Source of the DNA: Saturnia japonica
Lineage: Eukaryota > Arthropoda > Insecta > Lepidoptera > Saturniidae
Direction of reading: 5' to 3'
Assembly (NCBI GenBank): GCA_033032175.1
Contig: CM065332.1
Location: 1,535,501 to 1,599,500, forward strand
Length of the DNA: 64,000 nucleotides
The notes below the pieces were generated by a model, which was given only the letters and a program-made list of their open reading frames with translations, was not told where the DNA came from and did not search any database. Numbering within the stretch: the stretch's first letter is position 1; every line of letters begins with the position of its first letter. Of the stretch, positions 10,726 to 22,250 are shown piece after piece. Position numbers and translations under genes: made by a program.

Positions 10726-13137
10726 AAAATTGTCTTTTAATTGGGTTTTAATTCCCTCATATATCTCTTATGTCTTTAACAGTCGATATATAAATTCTCT
10801 TTAGAAATAGTCTCTAGAATCCATGTTTAAACTAATTAGATGCTGATACAATAAAAAAGGCCATTTAATATAACATTCGGTCATGAAAATTAGAAACTAT
10901 GATGACAAGTTAATCGCGTACCTATTAATAATACGAAAGGACAATCTTATAAACTGATTTTTTTTAGTTTTTGATATCTTGCATTATGAAAGGTTATAAT
11001 ATAATAATATATATAATATAATATTCAATACATTACTGCAAGTTGAAACCTGGCTTAAGAACCATGCATTAGAAACTGCAAGTATGATGAGGGTGTGGCG
11101 TACTAGCCTGTTAAAGCTTATAATATTTATTATTATTTTATGCCCATATGGCACGTGCTTGTGAAGAAGTACTTAGTTTTTTAGATATATTATAAATACA
11201 AAATCTTGTTTGATTCAATGTTTGTATATCAAACGAACTCAATCTACTGGATGGATTAGTTTATATAACTTATGTCCAACAAATTGGGCAGGCAATACTT
11301 AATATTTATTAGATTTTGATTTGGTGAGCGTTAGTAAATACACGTATAGGTTACGCCCGTGATATAAATCAGTGTGTTTTCACACGAATTGTAAAAGTTC
11401 CTTACGATCGTGAACCAAGTGTGTAATCAATTTCTAAATAAAATGTACCTAACAAAGGTAATTTGTAGGATATATGATACTTCGATACTATGTAAGACTT
11501 ATATGAAATACGCAAATATATAATATATTTTATTTTTAACTATGTGTATCTAAATTTATAATGCAATATATTATTTCTCAAAGGTGCTTATTACGATATA
11601 GGTTTAGCGTTGTGGCCAAAATCTCACCAGATCTATAAATGACGATGTGGTCCAAGATAAGTAGCACGTTGAGCCTAGTGGAAGACTGGCTCTCAAGTGC
11701 AGCTGCCGAAACACACATAAGGGAACTTGTGACGGATTTTCAACTTGAAATTGGTTAGTTAACGAGGCGGGCATTAGAAAAAGCCCTACCACCATGCTAT
11801 GATTTCATCACGATGTTTTCCTTCAACGAAAGATTAAGCTGATTGCAAGGATTCGAACTCACATCGATCGACGCGGTGTTCGTACGCGCTACCACTGCCC
11901 TATCATTGCTTCAGTCTTCATCGTTCGTTAATTCTTCATCAAAATTAATCATTTAAACGTCATTTTACAGTTTATGCCGCTTATGAATGGACAAATAGTT
12001 TAAAATATTTTTTTTCGTAAAAAATATATATATATAATAACTTATTATTTAGGAATGTCATCTGTTGTTGCTAATGAAAATGTATACAAAGCGCCATCTA
12101 TTACTAAATAACATGAAAGTTGTTAGTTACATTGTTTACATTCTATAAAGTGCAAAATATTCGCTCGCATTAGCTAGTTGTATATTAATTCAAATATCAT
12201 TATTGTGTTCAAAGTATTTAAATTTTGGCTGTTGCCAATAATATTTTGTTAATTTTTTCTTTAATATGAAAACTTAAAGCTAATATAAACATGAGTAAAA
12301 ATAAAAAAGAAGGCCAATTTCACATTATAACAAACATAAATGGAAAAGAGTGACAACCACGAAGAGAAACACGAACACAAATGAATATTGCTAAAAATAA
12401 TTTTAAAAAGTCTCCACATAAACTGCACCGTGGAGAAGTCACACTTGTATTAAATAACTCAGCACAATCGTCTAATGAATAGTTTGTATACCCGGTTATA
12501 TGCTTCTAAATTTTTTTTTGTTTTAAACTTTTTTAGGATACCCTCAATTGTGTTTAACTCTTCTTAAAAGGTTACGCATATCATTAAATCAATTTAAAAT
12601 AGCTTAAATTTTCTGCTAATTATATGTTTTTTTTATTTTATTTTGCAAAGTTGCATTCTTGCTAACTGGTGTCACTCGAAACTCTTCGGGTACATGCCGA
12701 TTGTTTCTACGTTAGGTCTGTGACCACACGCTTGTATACTCTATGAATTAAATGAAGTTAATAAATTAATCTGACAAATATTTCTAGATACTTCACGAGT
12801 CGCAGAAATCCTTATACTTCTTATATAATATGTCATCTTTAACGGGAGTAAAATCGGATTAGTAACGGTGAAGGTTTATTTATTAAAATTACATTCAGTC
12901 TCAATAAATAGGTCGAGACAAATAAATTCGTACGCATCGCGTGAACCGCCGCGCCGCTCGCGCCAGGTCGTAAAAATATGTTATAAAACAGGAGAAGTAT
13001 CGTAAAACTCCATGTGAGGTTCTTTCGACGTTTGATCGGCTTCATCAATTTATTTCAAAGTAAAAAGAAGATTGAAATATACTCTTAAACCCTTTCAATT
13101 TTATGGGTTATCGAATGATATCTCAGATTTTTTTATA
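10726..13137. other. No gene outside the B SINE
   Basis: Mostly AT-rich single-copy-looking DNA. 12840-13050 is mildly CpG-rich with a 69-codon minus frame (FLRPGASGAAVHAM...) that I cannot assign. Confidence 0.45.
11605..11930 (-). mobile_element. tRNA-derived SINE, family B
   Basis: On the minus strand the head reads 'agggcagtggtagcgcg' (A box) and 'gagttcgaatccttgc' (B box). The body includes 'ggtggtagggctttttc' and 'cagctgcacttgagagcc' complements. Six or seven related copies are in the window. Confidence 0.7.
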
Positions 13138-13375
13138 CAACTTAGGTTGCAAACAAGCATACGGCCCGCCTGATTGTAAGCTGCTACCGTAGCCTATGGA
13201 GGCTTGTAATACCATACGTGTCATATGGCGCGTTGTAGAACTCTACCTTGAACCCAAGAAGCAATGGATACTTCACTTACCGCAGGAACACAACTTATTT
13301 GGTTGCGATGTTCTGTAGGGTGTAGTTAGTCCATCAGTAGGACTGCTCCAAGTAAAGAGAAATCTGCTAAGAATT
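13138..13375 (+). repeat. Repeat family C (SINE-like)
   Basis: 'gcaaacaagcatacggccc', 'ctaccgtagcctatggagg', 'gcaggaacacaactta' and 'tctgtagggtgtagttag'. No tRNA boxes identified. Confidence 0.65.
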
Positions 13376-13825
13376 TTTTTTGTGCCTTGCCTCTCTAGAT
13401 ATATAACTGCTTAGGTACGCTAGATGTACCAGTGAAGTCAAACAACAAGTCTCTTCGTATTCGTAAATACTCCAAAAGATACGTCTTCACTTTTATTTCC
13501 TGAACAACACTATATAAGTCTGAACATGATCTTATAACACTGTTATATGTCACCGGATAATTATACGAACTGTTAGTTTGTTACCTTTTCTCAATTCTGT
13601 GTTGTTACAATCTAGAGAGATTGTAAACTGTCGGTAGATTGTGAATGGACACTAAAATTTACAATGTAACAGACACCTTTTCGTGGGATTACAAAATAAA
13701 GTCGAAACTATTCTTAATACGCCAGAAAAAATTAACCTTTGAAAATTTACATATTTCAAGTCCTAGTATCAAGATTTTTCTTATATAATGGATCACTTCA
13801 AAAATTGAAAATTATTAGTGACATC

Positions 13826-14450
13826 TGTACAATTAATAAAATTGAAGCGTCTGTTTGTAATGTCAAAATAATAGTTTTTACTAAATTCATTTGAAAGTAT
13901 ATACGATACATATAACAAAACACCAATTATTAAAATTTTTGTCTGTCTGTCTGTCTTTCTTCCCCCTCTTACTCCCCCGATCCCGGGTATTTTTAATACA
14001 AAAATGCTTATTATTGGTATTCCTTAGAAGATAAACAGACACATACTCTCGCTAACATTTTTGTACGTCTTATTAATGTCCACAATTATTTAGTACATTA
14101 ATTTGTTAAATCTCTAATGATTTACTCAGTGTAAGCCATTTAAGCGTCCGAATTGATTCACCGTAACCAGTTTTTTTATATTTGCGCGGAACCCAAATTC
14201 TTTTTCTAAAATAAAAGTAGTTTAAGTTACTCCTTATAATAACAGATACCTTCCATTGAAAGTCCCGTCAAAATCGGTCCAACCGTTTCGGAAATTACCC
14301 GGAACAAACAGACAGACAGACAAAAAATTTAAAAATGTTTTTTTTTTTTTGTTATAATATGTATCGTTTATACTTTGTTATGCATTTAGTAAAAAAGCTA
14401 TTATTTTGACATTACAAACAGACACTTTAATTTTATTAATTAATTGGATA
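13826..14450. mobile_element. Helitron-like family X, fold-back of two copies
   Basis: 13826-13960 is the 5' part of an X element on the plus strand. 13970-14450 is a nearly complete X element on the minus strand. Their 5' ends ('attaataaaattgaagcg', 'ctgtttgtaatgtcaaaat') are therefore inverted, giving ~120 bp arms around a ~370 bp spacer. Confidence 0.6.
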
Positions 14451-14679
14451 AATACATTTTTATTATTATCTTTGCTATAATCATCATGTGATCAATGTTC
14501 AACAAAACTCGGCAAAAAAGTCAAGCTTTAATTTAAAAAAATAATGTTATGAAAATTTATATAATATTAAGATTTTTGTAATGCTCGGTGAAAACTTTTC
14601 GATCAGCATCAGCCATCCATTCTACTGGATTTGTGTTGTGCTACTATATAAGTTTAGCTATTTTTAGAGATTAATCGGT

Positions 14680-14835
14680 TACTTTGATGTGGCCACGTAA
14701 CGGAAGATGTAGCGTGGGTGTACCCACCACAAGGTGGATCTACGGACCTCGTGAAGGTTGCGGAAAGCCGCTGACTGCTGGCAATGCTACCCGGACATTT
14801 TGACGATTATTGGGGAAGGCCTATGTTCAATTGTG
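14680..14835 (+). mobile_element. RTE LINE C-terminal fragment
   Basis: Plus-strand remnant of the RTE polyprotein C-terminus: HVTEDVAW..., then the PTTRWIYG, DLVKVAESR and WGRPMFN patterns in shifted frames, equivalent to GRPPTRWKDD-IIKVAGSR-...VYVQQ of the long copy. Too decayed to code. Confidence 0.55.
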
Positions 14836-15009
14836 AATATTTTTTAAGCTGAGATGTTAACGAATGTCTGGTCTAAGTATGAATGTAATATATAATTATC
14901 TACGCTCACATGGAACACGGAATTGGGTCAATTATTTTAAAGACAATTTTTTTTGTCGTAGGTGATCTTTAGAAGATTGACATATGCTCTGACTTGTTTG
15001 TTGGTCGTT

Positions 15010-15295
15010 TTAATATCTACAATTCAAAATCAAAATATCTGTTATTCAATTTAGACCCCAAGAAGACACTTACGAATGTCAGTACACTACCACCGGTTCG
15101 GAAAACAACCCAGTCATCGAGAAGAACCGACAAGAAACTCGATCGGGTTTATCAACATCTTTTTATCTTTTTCTTAACTTTTTTTAATAATATTTAATTA
15201 TATACAGTTATTATCAGTTTCAGTAGATGTACAGAGAAGGAATCACATCCAGACATTACCATCATTCACGTAATCAGCGACCCTATAATACTCCT
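15010..15295 (-). mobile_element. LINE 3' end (family I)
   Basis: Reverse-orientation copy: 'actaccaccggttcggaa', 'gagaagaaccgacaagaa' and 'ctcgatcgggttt' match the complement of 3720-3775, and 'cacatccagacattacc' matches the C-terminal coding part. Directly followed by a Helitron-like element. Confidence 0.7.
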
Positions 15296-15299
15296 TCGA

Positions 15300-15915
15300 C
15301 AATAATTAAGTAGTACATTAATTTAATGTTATTGTTTTATGGTTTACCCAGCGTAAGCTATTTAATAGTTCGAATTAATTCATACATACTATCACGCCTG
15401 TATTCCCCGAAGGGTTAGGCAGAGGTGTACTAATGTACACCCACGGTTCGCCGAGTATGTTTTTAGGTTCTATGTAATAGGGGGCGAGCCTATTGCCATT
15501 AATCGGGCACGAAACCAAACTCCGAGCTGCTGCTGAAAATTTCATAGGAAAAACCCAACAAAACTTTGCCCGACCTGGGATTCGAACCCAATACCTCACT
15601 CATAGCAGTCGCGCTTACTACCACTAGGCTAACGAGGCAGTTCATTCATTTGCAGTTGATTCATTCACCCACTACTAATTTCGTGTTAATTTCACTCAGA
15701 ATGATAATTGTTTTTCCAAGATAAAAGTCGCCTAAGTTAGTTATTCCTTACAATATCATCTATCTATAGTGACAACCAGACACACAGACAAAGATAAAAA
15801 AATGATTTTTTTTAGTCCCGTGTATACTTTCATATGCGTTTAGTAAAAAGTTGTTATTTTGACATTGCGAACAGACACATCAATTTTATTTTTTTATATA
15901 TATATAAATAATAAT
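15300..15915 (-). mobile_element. Helitron-like family X, interrupted by an A SINE
   Basis: Minus-strand X copy: 'tagtacattaatttaatg', 'ggtttacccagcgtaagc', then after the SINE 'aaagtcgcctaagttag' and 'gttattttgacattgcg'. The SINE at 15381-15640 splits it. It lacks the CTAG end. Confidence 0.6.
15381..15640 (-). mobile_element. tRNA-derived SINE, family A
   Basis: Full-length, minus strand. The tRNA-like head (complement of 'ggattcgaacccaatacc' and 'ccactaggctaac') carries A and B box-like motifs; the body has 'aactccgagctgctgctg' and 'ccccgaagggttaggc', and the tail is CATACATA on the plus strand. It interrupts a family X element, with ATTCAT-like repeats at both sides. Confidence 0.75.
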
Positions 15916-16064
15916 GAATTCTAAAATGACTTATTTATTTATTAGTATAATCATAGAGAATATAATAATAATATCTGTTACAAGTTCAAATAAAATTAAT
16001 TCGAACTCGCGTAAAAGTTACACACGTAATTACATTTTTTTATCTTTTAGCATACACTTAATAA

Positions 16065-16345
16065 AAAGGAAACAAAAAAAACCGACTGAAACAAAAGATA
16101 CTAGACAAAAAAAAACAATTTTTGCTTTTTATTTGATTCCCAGACGTCGTACTTAAATATTATATAGCCTACGTCACTCCCACAATTGACACGAATATAA
16201 CACCTCGTATGCTAAAATCTATCAAGCAGTTTACGCTACAGAGCCTGCCAAAGAAATATACATACATAAATACTCTCGAAAAACATAACCCTCGTTTTAC
16301 GCAGCCGGGCAAAAACGTAGCGTGCTCTTCCAATTGACGAGCTCT
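16065..16345 (+). mobile_element. Repeat family H
   Basis: 'aaaaccgactgaaacaaaag', 'gattcccagacgtcgtac' and 'aacataaccctcgttttacg', with 'gcagccgggcaaaaa' at the far end. The two ends are inverted versions of CCGACTGC. Confidence 0.6.
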
Positions 16346-18849
16346 GTCTGATCTATAAGCTCGTGTCTTGTCTGATCGCAATGCATTAAGATTATAAAAA
16401 TAGCCGGCTGCATACACCGTTACGCTAGCTTCAATGTTTTAGTTTTCAGTTTTCCATACAACCATCTGATGTACCTACCGATCAGGCTGTCTAGAGCGAA
16501 CGAATTACTGATATAATTTTGGGGATTCCGGAGAAGAATATTCTAGTCGAATCGAAATTTATTTTCTTATTAGCGGTGTTCCCGTGGCTCCGTATGCGTT
16601 TGTTATTTATTACGCAGTAGTTATTTACATCCCGTAATTTAATTTTTAATCATACTGTTGACTATTCATAATTAAAAGTTACTATTATAGCCTTTATTTC
16701 AGACAATTTTACATAAAATTATGTTTTTTTTAATTATTCTATCAAATCTATGTCATTATTTTTTTTTGTTAATGTTCTCTTTGTCTTCTGGCAAAAGCTC
16801 CCTGCAATAATTTCTACTTACCTCTGTATTTCATAAACGTAACCCATTTTCTACCCGCAATTGATATAGTCCATAAATTGAAAAATTACATATACTTTCC
16901 GTGTACCTACAACATTTCATCAAAATCGGTTAAGAACTATTATTTTAACTATTCCTAAATGCATTAACGATTCATATAGCTCATCAATTATGCAATGACG
17001 TACATTTCCCGTCCACAAAATTAGGTCAGAAAAGGTTGAGATTTGATTCAAAATAAAATTTATTTTTTGCTATTTCTAAGAGCAATATTAAACTTTGTTA
17101 TAGCTCATCAATGATGGAATTACTTATAATTCCTGTTTACAACATTTTATAAAATTCGCTCAAGCCGTTTTTTAGTTAAATCCGGACATACAAACAGACA
17201 GACAACAAAATTTTTAAGGACATATTCGTGATCAGTTTCCTTTTTATATCATCTCCATTGGGATATTTAAAAAGTGATTTATCATTAGGTATATCATATT
17301 AATCCTTCCGAATAAAAGTTCCTTCAACATTAAAACAATTTCATGAAGATAAACTTTACCCTTTATATGATGTTATTTGGACGCATAATTTAGAAGACAA
17401 TAGAAAATTAAAATAATTAAACACTCGGCTCGGTAGAACAAGCTGCGGTGAAAACCATTATACTACCAAGAAAATGTTACAAAAAATATTCTCTATAGTA
17501 AAACATAATGAATTATCAGTCAGTCATTTCTTTTAAATTAGAAGTGAGTAAAACGGCTGGGACAGCTAGTATTATACATGTGTATTAGCTGTGCCTGTGA
17601 CGTCGTCCGCGTGGCATATTTCGTGTATCAAAATCAACAACTAACAAAAATACCTCACCTCATCTCAGTCACATCTGACGGTATTTAACCGGTACGTCTT
17701 TGAGAATACCTTTCCAAGTACGGTGAAGCTGTAAAAGCCGCAGCGGCTTTAGGGCCCCTCAGGCTAACAGTGTAGTCAGTTCGAAAGTCAGTTCGAAGAG
17801 AATACCTAAGTAATATTATTTTAAATATCGACCGATATTATCCAAAAGAGTAGGTCAACACAAAAATTTTAAGTTTTGGAATCCTTTAGGAAAAGGTAAG
17901 TTTATTTAATTTGATAATTTTATATTTATCAAACCTTAATGTCTAGTAAATAATGGCGCTTCATAGATAATAATATGGTCATTTTAGTATAATGTAAAAA
18001 AAATCTTTATAGCTCAAAAACACCAAACAACGACATCTATCATGGAATTTTAGAACAAAATAGGGATATCAAACTAGTTTTTTTTAATTTAAAATTACGT
18101 CAAGATGAAATAATTTGGATTCATTTCATATAATTTCACTACAGTTAATTATAGTATATTTAAAATATATACAGTGTTATATATATAGAAATACATTCCT
18201 TTTTTATACGTTCATAACCAAAATACAATTTATAGACCATACAAATGTCCATACGTATAAAAATGCATCCATGCATACGTGTAAAATATAGTCATACTAA
18301 ATTTAATTACATTCGGTTCAGTAGTTTCTGCGTGAATGGCTAACAAACTAACAGATATACAGATATTAATAATTAAAAAAATGTCGATATGTGTTCAGTC
18401 CATAATTGTCAACCCCCCTCCCCACAGTATTTTTTCTCAAATATTTTTAATTTACAGTTTTCGACTCTTTATTATTATAACCTAGGTACAATTTATAGAC
18501 CATAAAAATGCTCGTTTAAGTAAAAAAGCACCCTAAATGTACTCCCAGACTATAAATTACAATCATATCAAAATTCATTAAATTCGGTTCAGTACTTTCT
18601 GAAAAATTTCAAAAACTGTCGAAATCTGTTATATCCGTGCTTCAACTCTCAACGTGCCTCTTTTTTATTGTTTTTTTTTTTTTAATAGATTTAAAGTACT
18701 TACATAGTAAGACACCTACAAAAATTTCGATGACGCACGTAAAGCAAAGCTGCGTCGTGGGTTCTTCTTTCGAACAGTCATGAAATAATTCATTATAATC
18801 ATGGATGTCATCCTAAATTTACTAATCCCAGATTAAGTGTTTTGTTTTT
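16346..18849. other. No gene; diverged repeats with two facing CTAG-type ends
   Basis: 16800-17570 is decayed non-autonomous repeat text ending 'gggacagctagt'; 17592 starts the complement type 'ctgtgcctgtgacgtcg'. 18150-18650 has two tandem-like blocks with 'acaatttatagaccata' and 'aattcggttcagtactttct'. Confidence 0.45.
17715..17800 (+). repeat. Repeat family M
   Basis: 'cggtgaagctgtaaaagcc' then 'cccctcaggctaacagtg' and 'tagtcagttcgaaagtcag'; the cagttcgaa end is duplicated. Confidence 0.5.
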
Positions 18850-19010
18850 CTTATTTATTTTAGCAACCAATACCCTTTATTAAAGATTATTATTGCCATT
18901 ATCAATGAGGTCATTGTTTCTTATTATAAAATTATTGTCTTCTCGCGAATTCAGTATCCTAACAAAATAGCGGAACTTCCCAGGGAGTTATTCCAGACGG
19001 CAAATAAACG
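18850..19010 (+). repeat. Repeat family E, partial
   Basis: 'tattattgccattatcaat', 'cagtatcctaacaaaatag' and 'cttcccagggagtta' match 7700-7800 with divergence. The 3' half is missing. Confidence 0.5.
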
Positions 19011-19346
19011 TACATTTATCTCTTTTGTGTGTCTAGAGTTGTACAGCGAAGTTAAATTTCTATAGCTCGAAATAATGACAGCGGTTTGCATTTAACACAA
19101 GTGTATTCGATCAATCAGACTTCGAGAAACTGAGATAAATCGATAGCTGTCAACCCGAACTGATTCAGAGAATTTGGCTTAAAAATGAACGGGAAGAAAC
19201 TATTTCAGAATGCTTAGGACATGTATTTAATTTTATTAGGTAGTTAAAGAGCGTCTGCAAAATATTATTACGTTGTTTTAAACCAACGAAAAACTATAAA
19301 TAACGCCTTGCATGAAATATATTCTACACAATATAACAAAATAATA

Positions 19347-19692
19347 TCTATATTTGTGAAGCAAAAGCTTTATAGCCCTTTTTAAGCGTATTGCGTGCAC
19401 GGAAGACTGTGAGATTTGGCAAGGTTAAAGTTTATATGGAGAAGGAGTGCAGAAAGCTAAAATTTATCTATAACATCTGTTACTAATATATTAAATAAAA
19501 TAAATTAGTACTACGAATCCTAACCTGTCAAGTGCCATTGAACTTAGACCCCCCACATATATTGACATTGTCACTCAACGAAAAGTGACAGTAAGTGATG
19601 TAGATAATACTCATTGTGTAGGTTCATGAATACTGTAAATGACAAAAAGAAAAAAGTCGCTGGTCGTATTTCGTCCTCAGGGCGATCGCTAG
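19347..19692 (+). mobile_element. Non-autonomous Helitron, family Hel-1
   Basis: 346 bp, TCTATATTTGTGAAGC start and GGGCGATCGCTAG end, flanked by A and T. It shares 'gtgcacggaagactgtgag', 'atcctaacctgtcaagtg' and 'cactcaacgaaaagtgaca' with the other copies. The gtcgctggtcg...tcg hairpin precedes the CTAG. Confidence 0.65.
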
Positions 19693-19727
19693 TATAAATA
19701 ATTCAACACTGGTTTTTTTATTCATTA

Positions 19728-20209
19728 CTAGCTGTGCCCGCGGCTTCGCTCACGTGGGCCACAGAACGCCGTCGATCGGGCACACGCTGAGATCTTGCTA
19801 CCCCGCTCCCGGTTATTTTAAAAACAAAAATGCTTATTGTGGGTGTTCCTTGGAAGATACTCTTTCCGAAATTTTTGTAGGTCTTTTTAATGTCTACAAT
19901 TATGTATTTAGTACATTAATTTGATGTATCTCTAATGACCAGTTTTTTTTTATTTGCGCTGAACCTTTATTATATTTCTAAAATAAAAATAGCCTAAATT
20001 ACTGCTTATAATATCAGCTATCTACCAGTGAAAGTCCCGTTAAAATCGGTCCAACCGTTTCGGAGATTGTACGGAACAAAGAGAAAGACATAAAAAAATT
20101 TAAAATGGTTTTTTTGCTATAAGTATCGTATTTACCTTCAAATGCATTTAGGAAAAAGTTGTTATTTTGATATTAAAAACAGGAAATTCAATTTTATTAA
20201 TTGTGTAGA
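19728..20209 (-). mobile_element. Helitron-like family X, complete
   Basis: 482 bp, read on the minus strand: TCTACACAATTAATAAAATT start (complement ends at 20209) and GGGCACAGCTAG end (complement starts at 19728), with A and T flanks. An inverted pair GTGCCCG/CGGGCAC lies close to the CTAG end. It starts 35 bp after the Hel-1 copy that ends at 19692. Confidence 0.65.
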
Positions 20210-20371
20210 TTTTAGAATTTATTGTTTAATTTAGCTCAAAAGATAAAATATCTGTTTGTACCAAATTTCAAAACAGTAGGCCTACGGAAAGTACCTTATA
20301 GTTTTTGATTATCGGTCAGCGAGCGGAACTAATAATAACCATCCATCGATTCAGCTAAAACAGGTCACTGC

Positions 20372-20548
20372 TACGTCCAGGCCTCCCCCAAAGATCAACA
20401 TAACGACCGGTCCTGCGCTTCTAGTTTCTCACAATCTTTACTAGGTCCTCCCACGCTGCATTTTTCAGTACATGGCTATCACTCGAGAACTCTTCAGCCC
20501 CATCAGCCATCTGATCTACCAGCAACGTGCTTCATCCATTGCCACTTA
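20372..20548 (-). mobile_element. RTE LINE 3' fragment (diverged)
   Basis: Matches, with many changes, the segment at about 23415-23620 near the 3' end of the long RTE element: 'aggcctcccccaaagatc', 'gaccggtcctgcgc', 'ctcgagaactcttc' and 'ccattgccactt'. On the minus strand this is the C-terminal GRPxTRWxDD...AGSRW part of RTE polyprotein. It ends abruptly where the next LINE starts. Confidence 0.65.
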
Positions 20549-20910
20549 AGTCTAGAAATTCTAAGAGTTATATACTCCAAAAACTCGTAAACTACCAGAT
20601 TATGAAGATAGGCTTAAAAAGTTTTATCTTAAAAGTCTTGAGAAAAGAAGTAATGTTGCGGATCTATGTACACTTTACAAAATATCAAATTGTACACTTG
20701 GTAGTGAATTGTTGGGTAAACTCAATATAAAGGTGCCCACTCGTTCCGTTAGACATCAACAATTGTTTAGCGTTCACCCCTGTAGCAATAATGTATCGGA
20801 GAATAGTCCCATTAATAGAATGTGTAGGCGATATAACGAAGTTAACTTACAATACGTCATATATTTCATCAGTCTTCCTAAATTTAAAAATTCAGTCACT
20901 TAATATATTA

Positions 20911-22066
20911 GGTCCTTACAAATGAAATTAGCGTTTTGTCGTACTGACTACTTTGATCTGAAATATCTCCTCTTTGGTTAAGTATTACGAATTCAAATTT
21001 ATAAATTCATTTAGCCGGTACATTTCAGTTTTGAAAACAGTCATTCATTTGTTTTTTCCTCATTATTTTTTCTTTGGCGTCGCTTATTACCGCACAATGG
21101 AAAACATGAAATATCGGTATATTTACGAGTACGAGTTCTACCGTGGCACCAGTGCTGCAGAAACAGATCGAAGGATTAATGATGTGTACGGCGCTGGTTT
21201 TCTTTCTGGAAATTTCGACCTTCAGAACCAACCCCGTGGACGGCCGGAGATCTAAGCGGAAAATGAAGAATTAAAGGCTATTGTGAAAGCGGATTCATCA
21301 CAAAGCACTACAGAGATAGCTGCAGGCTTCGGGGTAAGTGATAAAACTGTATTAATCCACTTAAAGCAAATCGGGAAAGTAAAAAATCTTGAACGATTGG
21401 TACTCGTGAATTGAGTGAATCGAACTTGCAAACACGCGTCGACTACTGCGTTACTTTGCTCAACCGATACAATAATGAAAGGATTTTAAATCGAATAATT
21501 ACTTGTGATGAAAAGTGGATACTGTACGATAATCGGGAGCGCTCGATACAATGGCTGAACCCTGGAGACTCAGCCAAATCCTACGAAACGATTTCGGCAG
21601 ATATCTATTGTCAGCAACTGCAAACCATGGAGGAAGAACTAGCTGCTAAACAACCGAGATTGGTTAACCGCTCTAGGCCACTGCTGCTTCACGACAACGC
21701 AAAATCGCACAATGCACAACAAATAACCACTAAGTTAGATAAGCTACAATTGGAATGTCTGCGATATCCACCGTACTCCCCGGACCTTGCTCCAACAGAT
21801 TACCATTTTTTCCGGAATTTGGACAACTTCTTACAAGGAAAAAAATTAACTTCCATGCGGCAGTCCAAACCGCCTTCAAAGAGTTTACTGATTCTTGCCT
21901 CCATGGTTTTTTGAGTAAAGGGATCAATGAACTACGTATGAGATGGCAAAAGTGCAAAGATAACAACGGTGCATACTTTGATTAATGAAATCTATTTTAC
22001 AAAAATAAAAATTGACTTTATATTCCTCCCGTACAAAACGCCAATTTCATATGACATGTAAGGACC
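20911..22066 (+). mobile_element. Mariner (Tc1/mariner) transposon, decayed, with TIRs and TA duplication
   Basis: A ~1.16 kb element bounded by inverted ends GGTCCTTACA...TGTAAGGACC and flanked by TA at 20909-20910 and 22067-22068. The inner TIR parts also pair (gaaattagcgttttgt on the left, acaaaacgccaatttc on the right), but the left end lacks about 6 bp present on the right. The interior is a broken transposase, listed separately. The element sits inside a LINE tail that continues on both sides. Confidence 0.9.
21097..21985 (+). pseudogene. Mariner transposase pseudogene
   Basis: Remnant of a DDD-type mariner transposase, which would excise and insert at TA sites. It starts at MENMKYRY, with part of the N-terminal helix-turn-helix (SAAETDRRIND) and then a deletion before GNFDLQNQPRGRP. 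A TAA stop interrupts at 21253. The same frame resumes through the second HTH region (ELKAIVKAD...GVSDKTVLIHLKQIGKVK), followed by a frameshift near 21400. Next come ITCDEKWILYDN (first Asp, ~21507), LLLHDNAKSH (second Asp) and YSPDLAPTDYHFF (third Asp, spacing typical of mariner D34D). About 40-50 residues are missing between WLNPGDSAKS and ISADIYCQQL, where the family has the VWW region. Another frameshift near 21850 precedes the terminal RWQKCKDNNGAYFD. It cannot make active enzyme. Confidence 0.93.
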
Positions 22067-22250
22067 TAATATTTATTCCTATTTAATTGTTAGATTTTCA
22101 TCGTTCATTTACTATAAACAGTATTTGTTATCAATGAAAGCTCTGCACATATGTCATAGGGTATTAGATTTTAAGAGGTATATAGAATTAAGTTATTATT
22201 GTTACTTTAATTTTTTTTTTGATCACTTACCTGTATTTGTGCCTTATTAA

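Larger units (their letters stand above)
20550..22250 (+). mobile_element. LINE 3' end (Jockey/CR1-like) split by the mariner
   Basis: 20550-20910 encodes, with frameshifts, the C-terminal tail of a non-LTR reverse transcriptase: YILQKLVNYQ, then DLCTLYKISNC, LLGKLNIKVPTRSVRHQQLF and NSPINRMCRRYN. The coding tail and 3'UTR are interrupted at 20911 by the mariner and resume at 22069 as an AT-rich 3' end running to an AAATAAAATAAAATAA tail near 22245. The protein tail resembles Jockey-type LINEs of insects; the exact clade is inferred. Confidence 0.6.
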
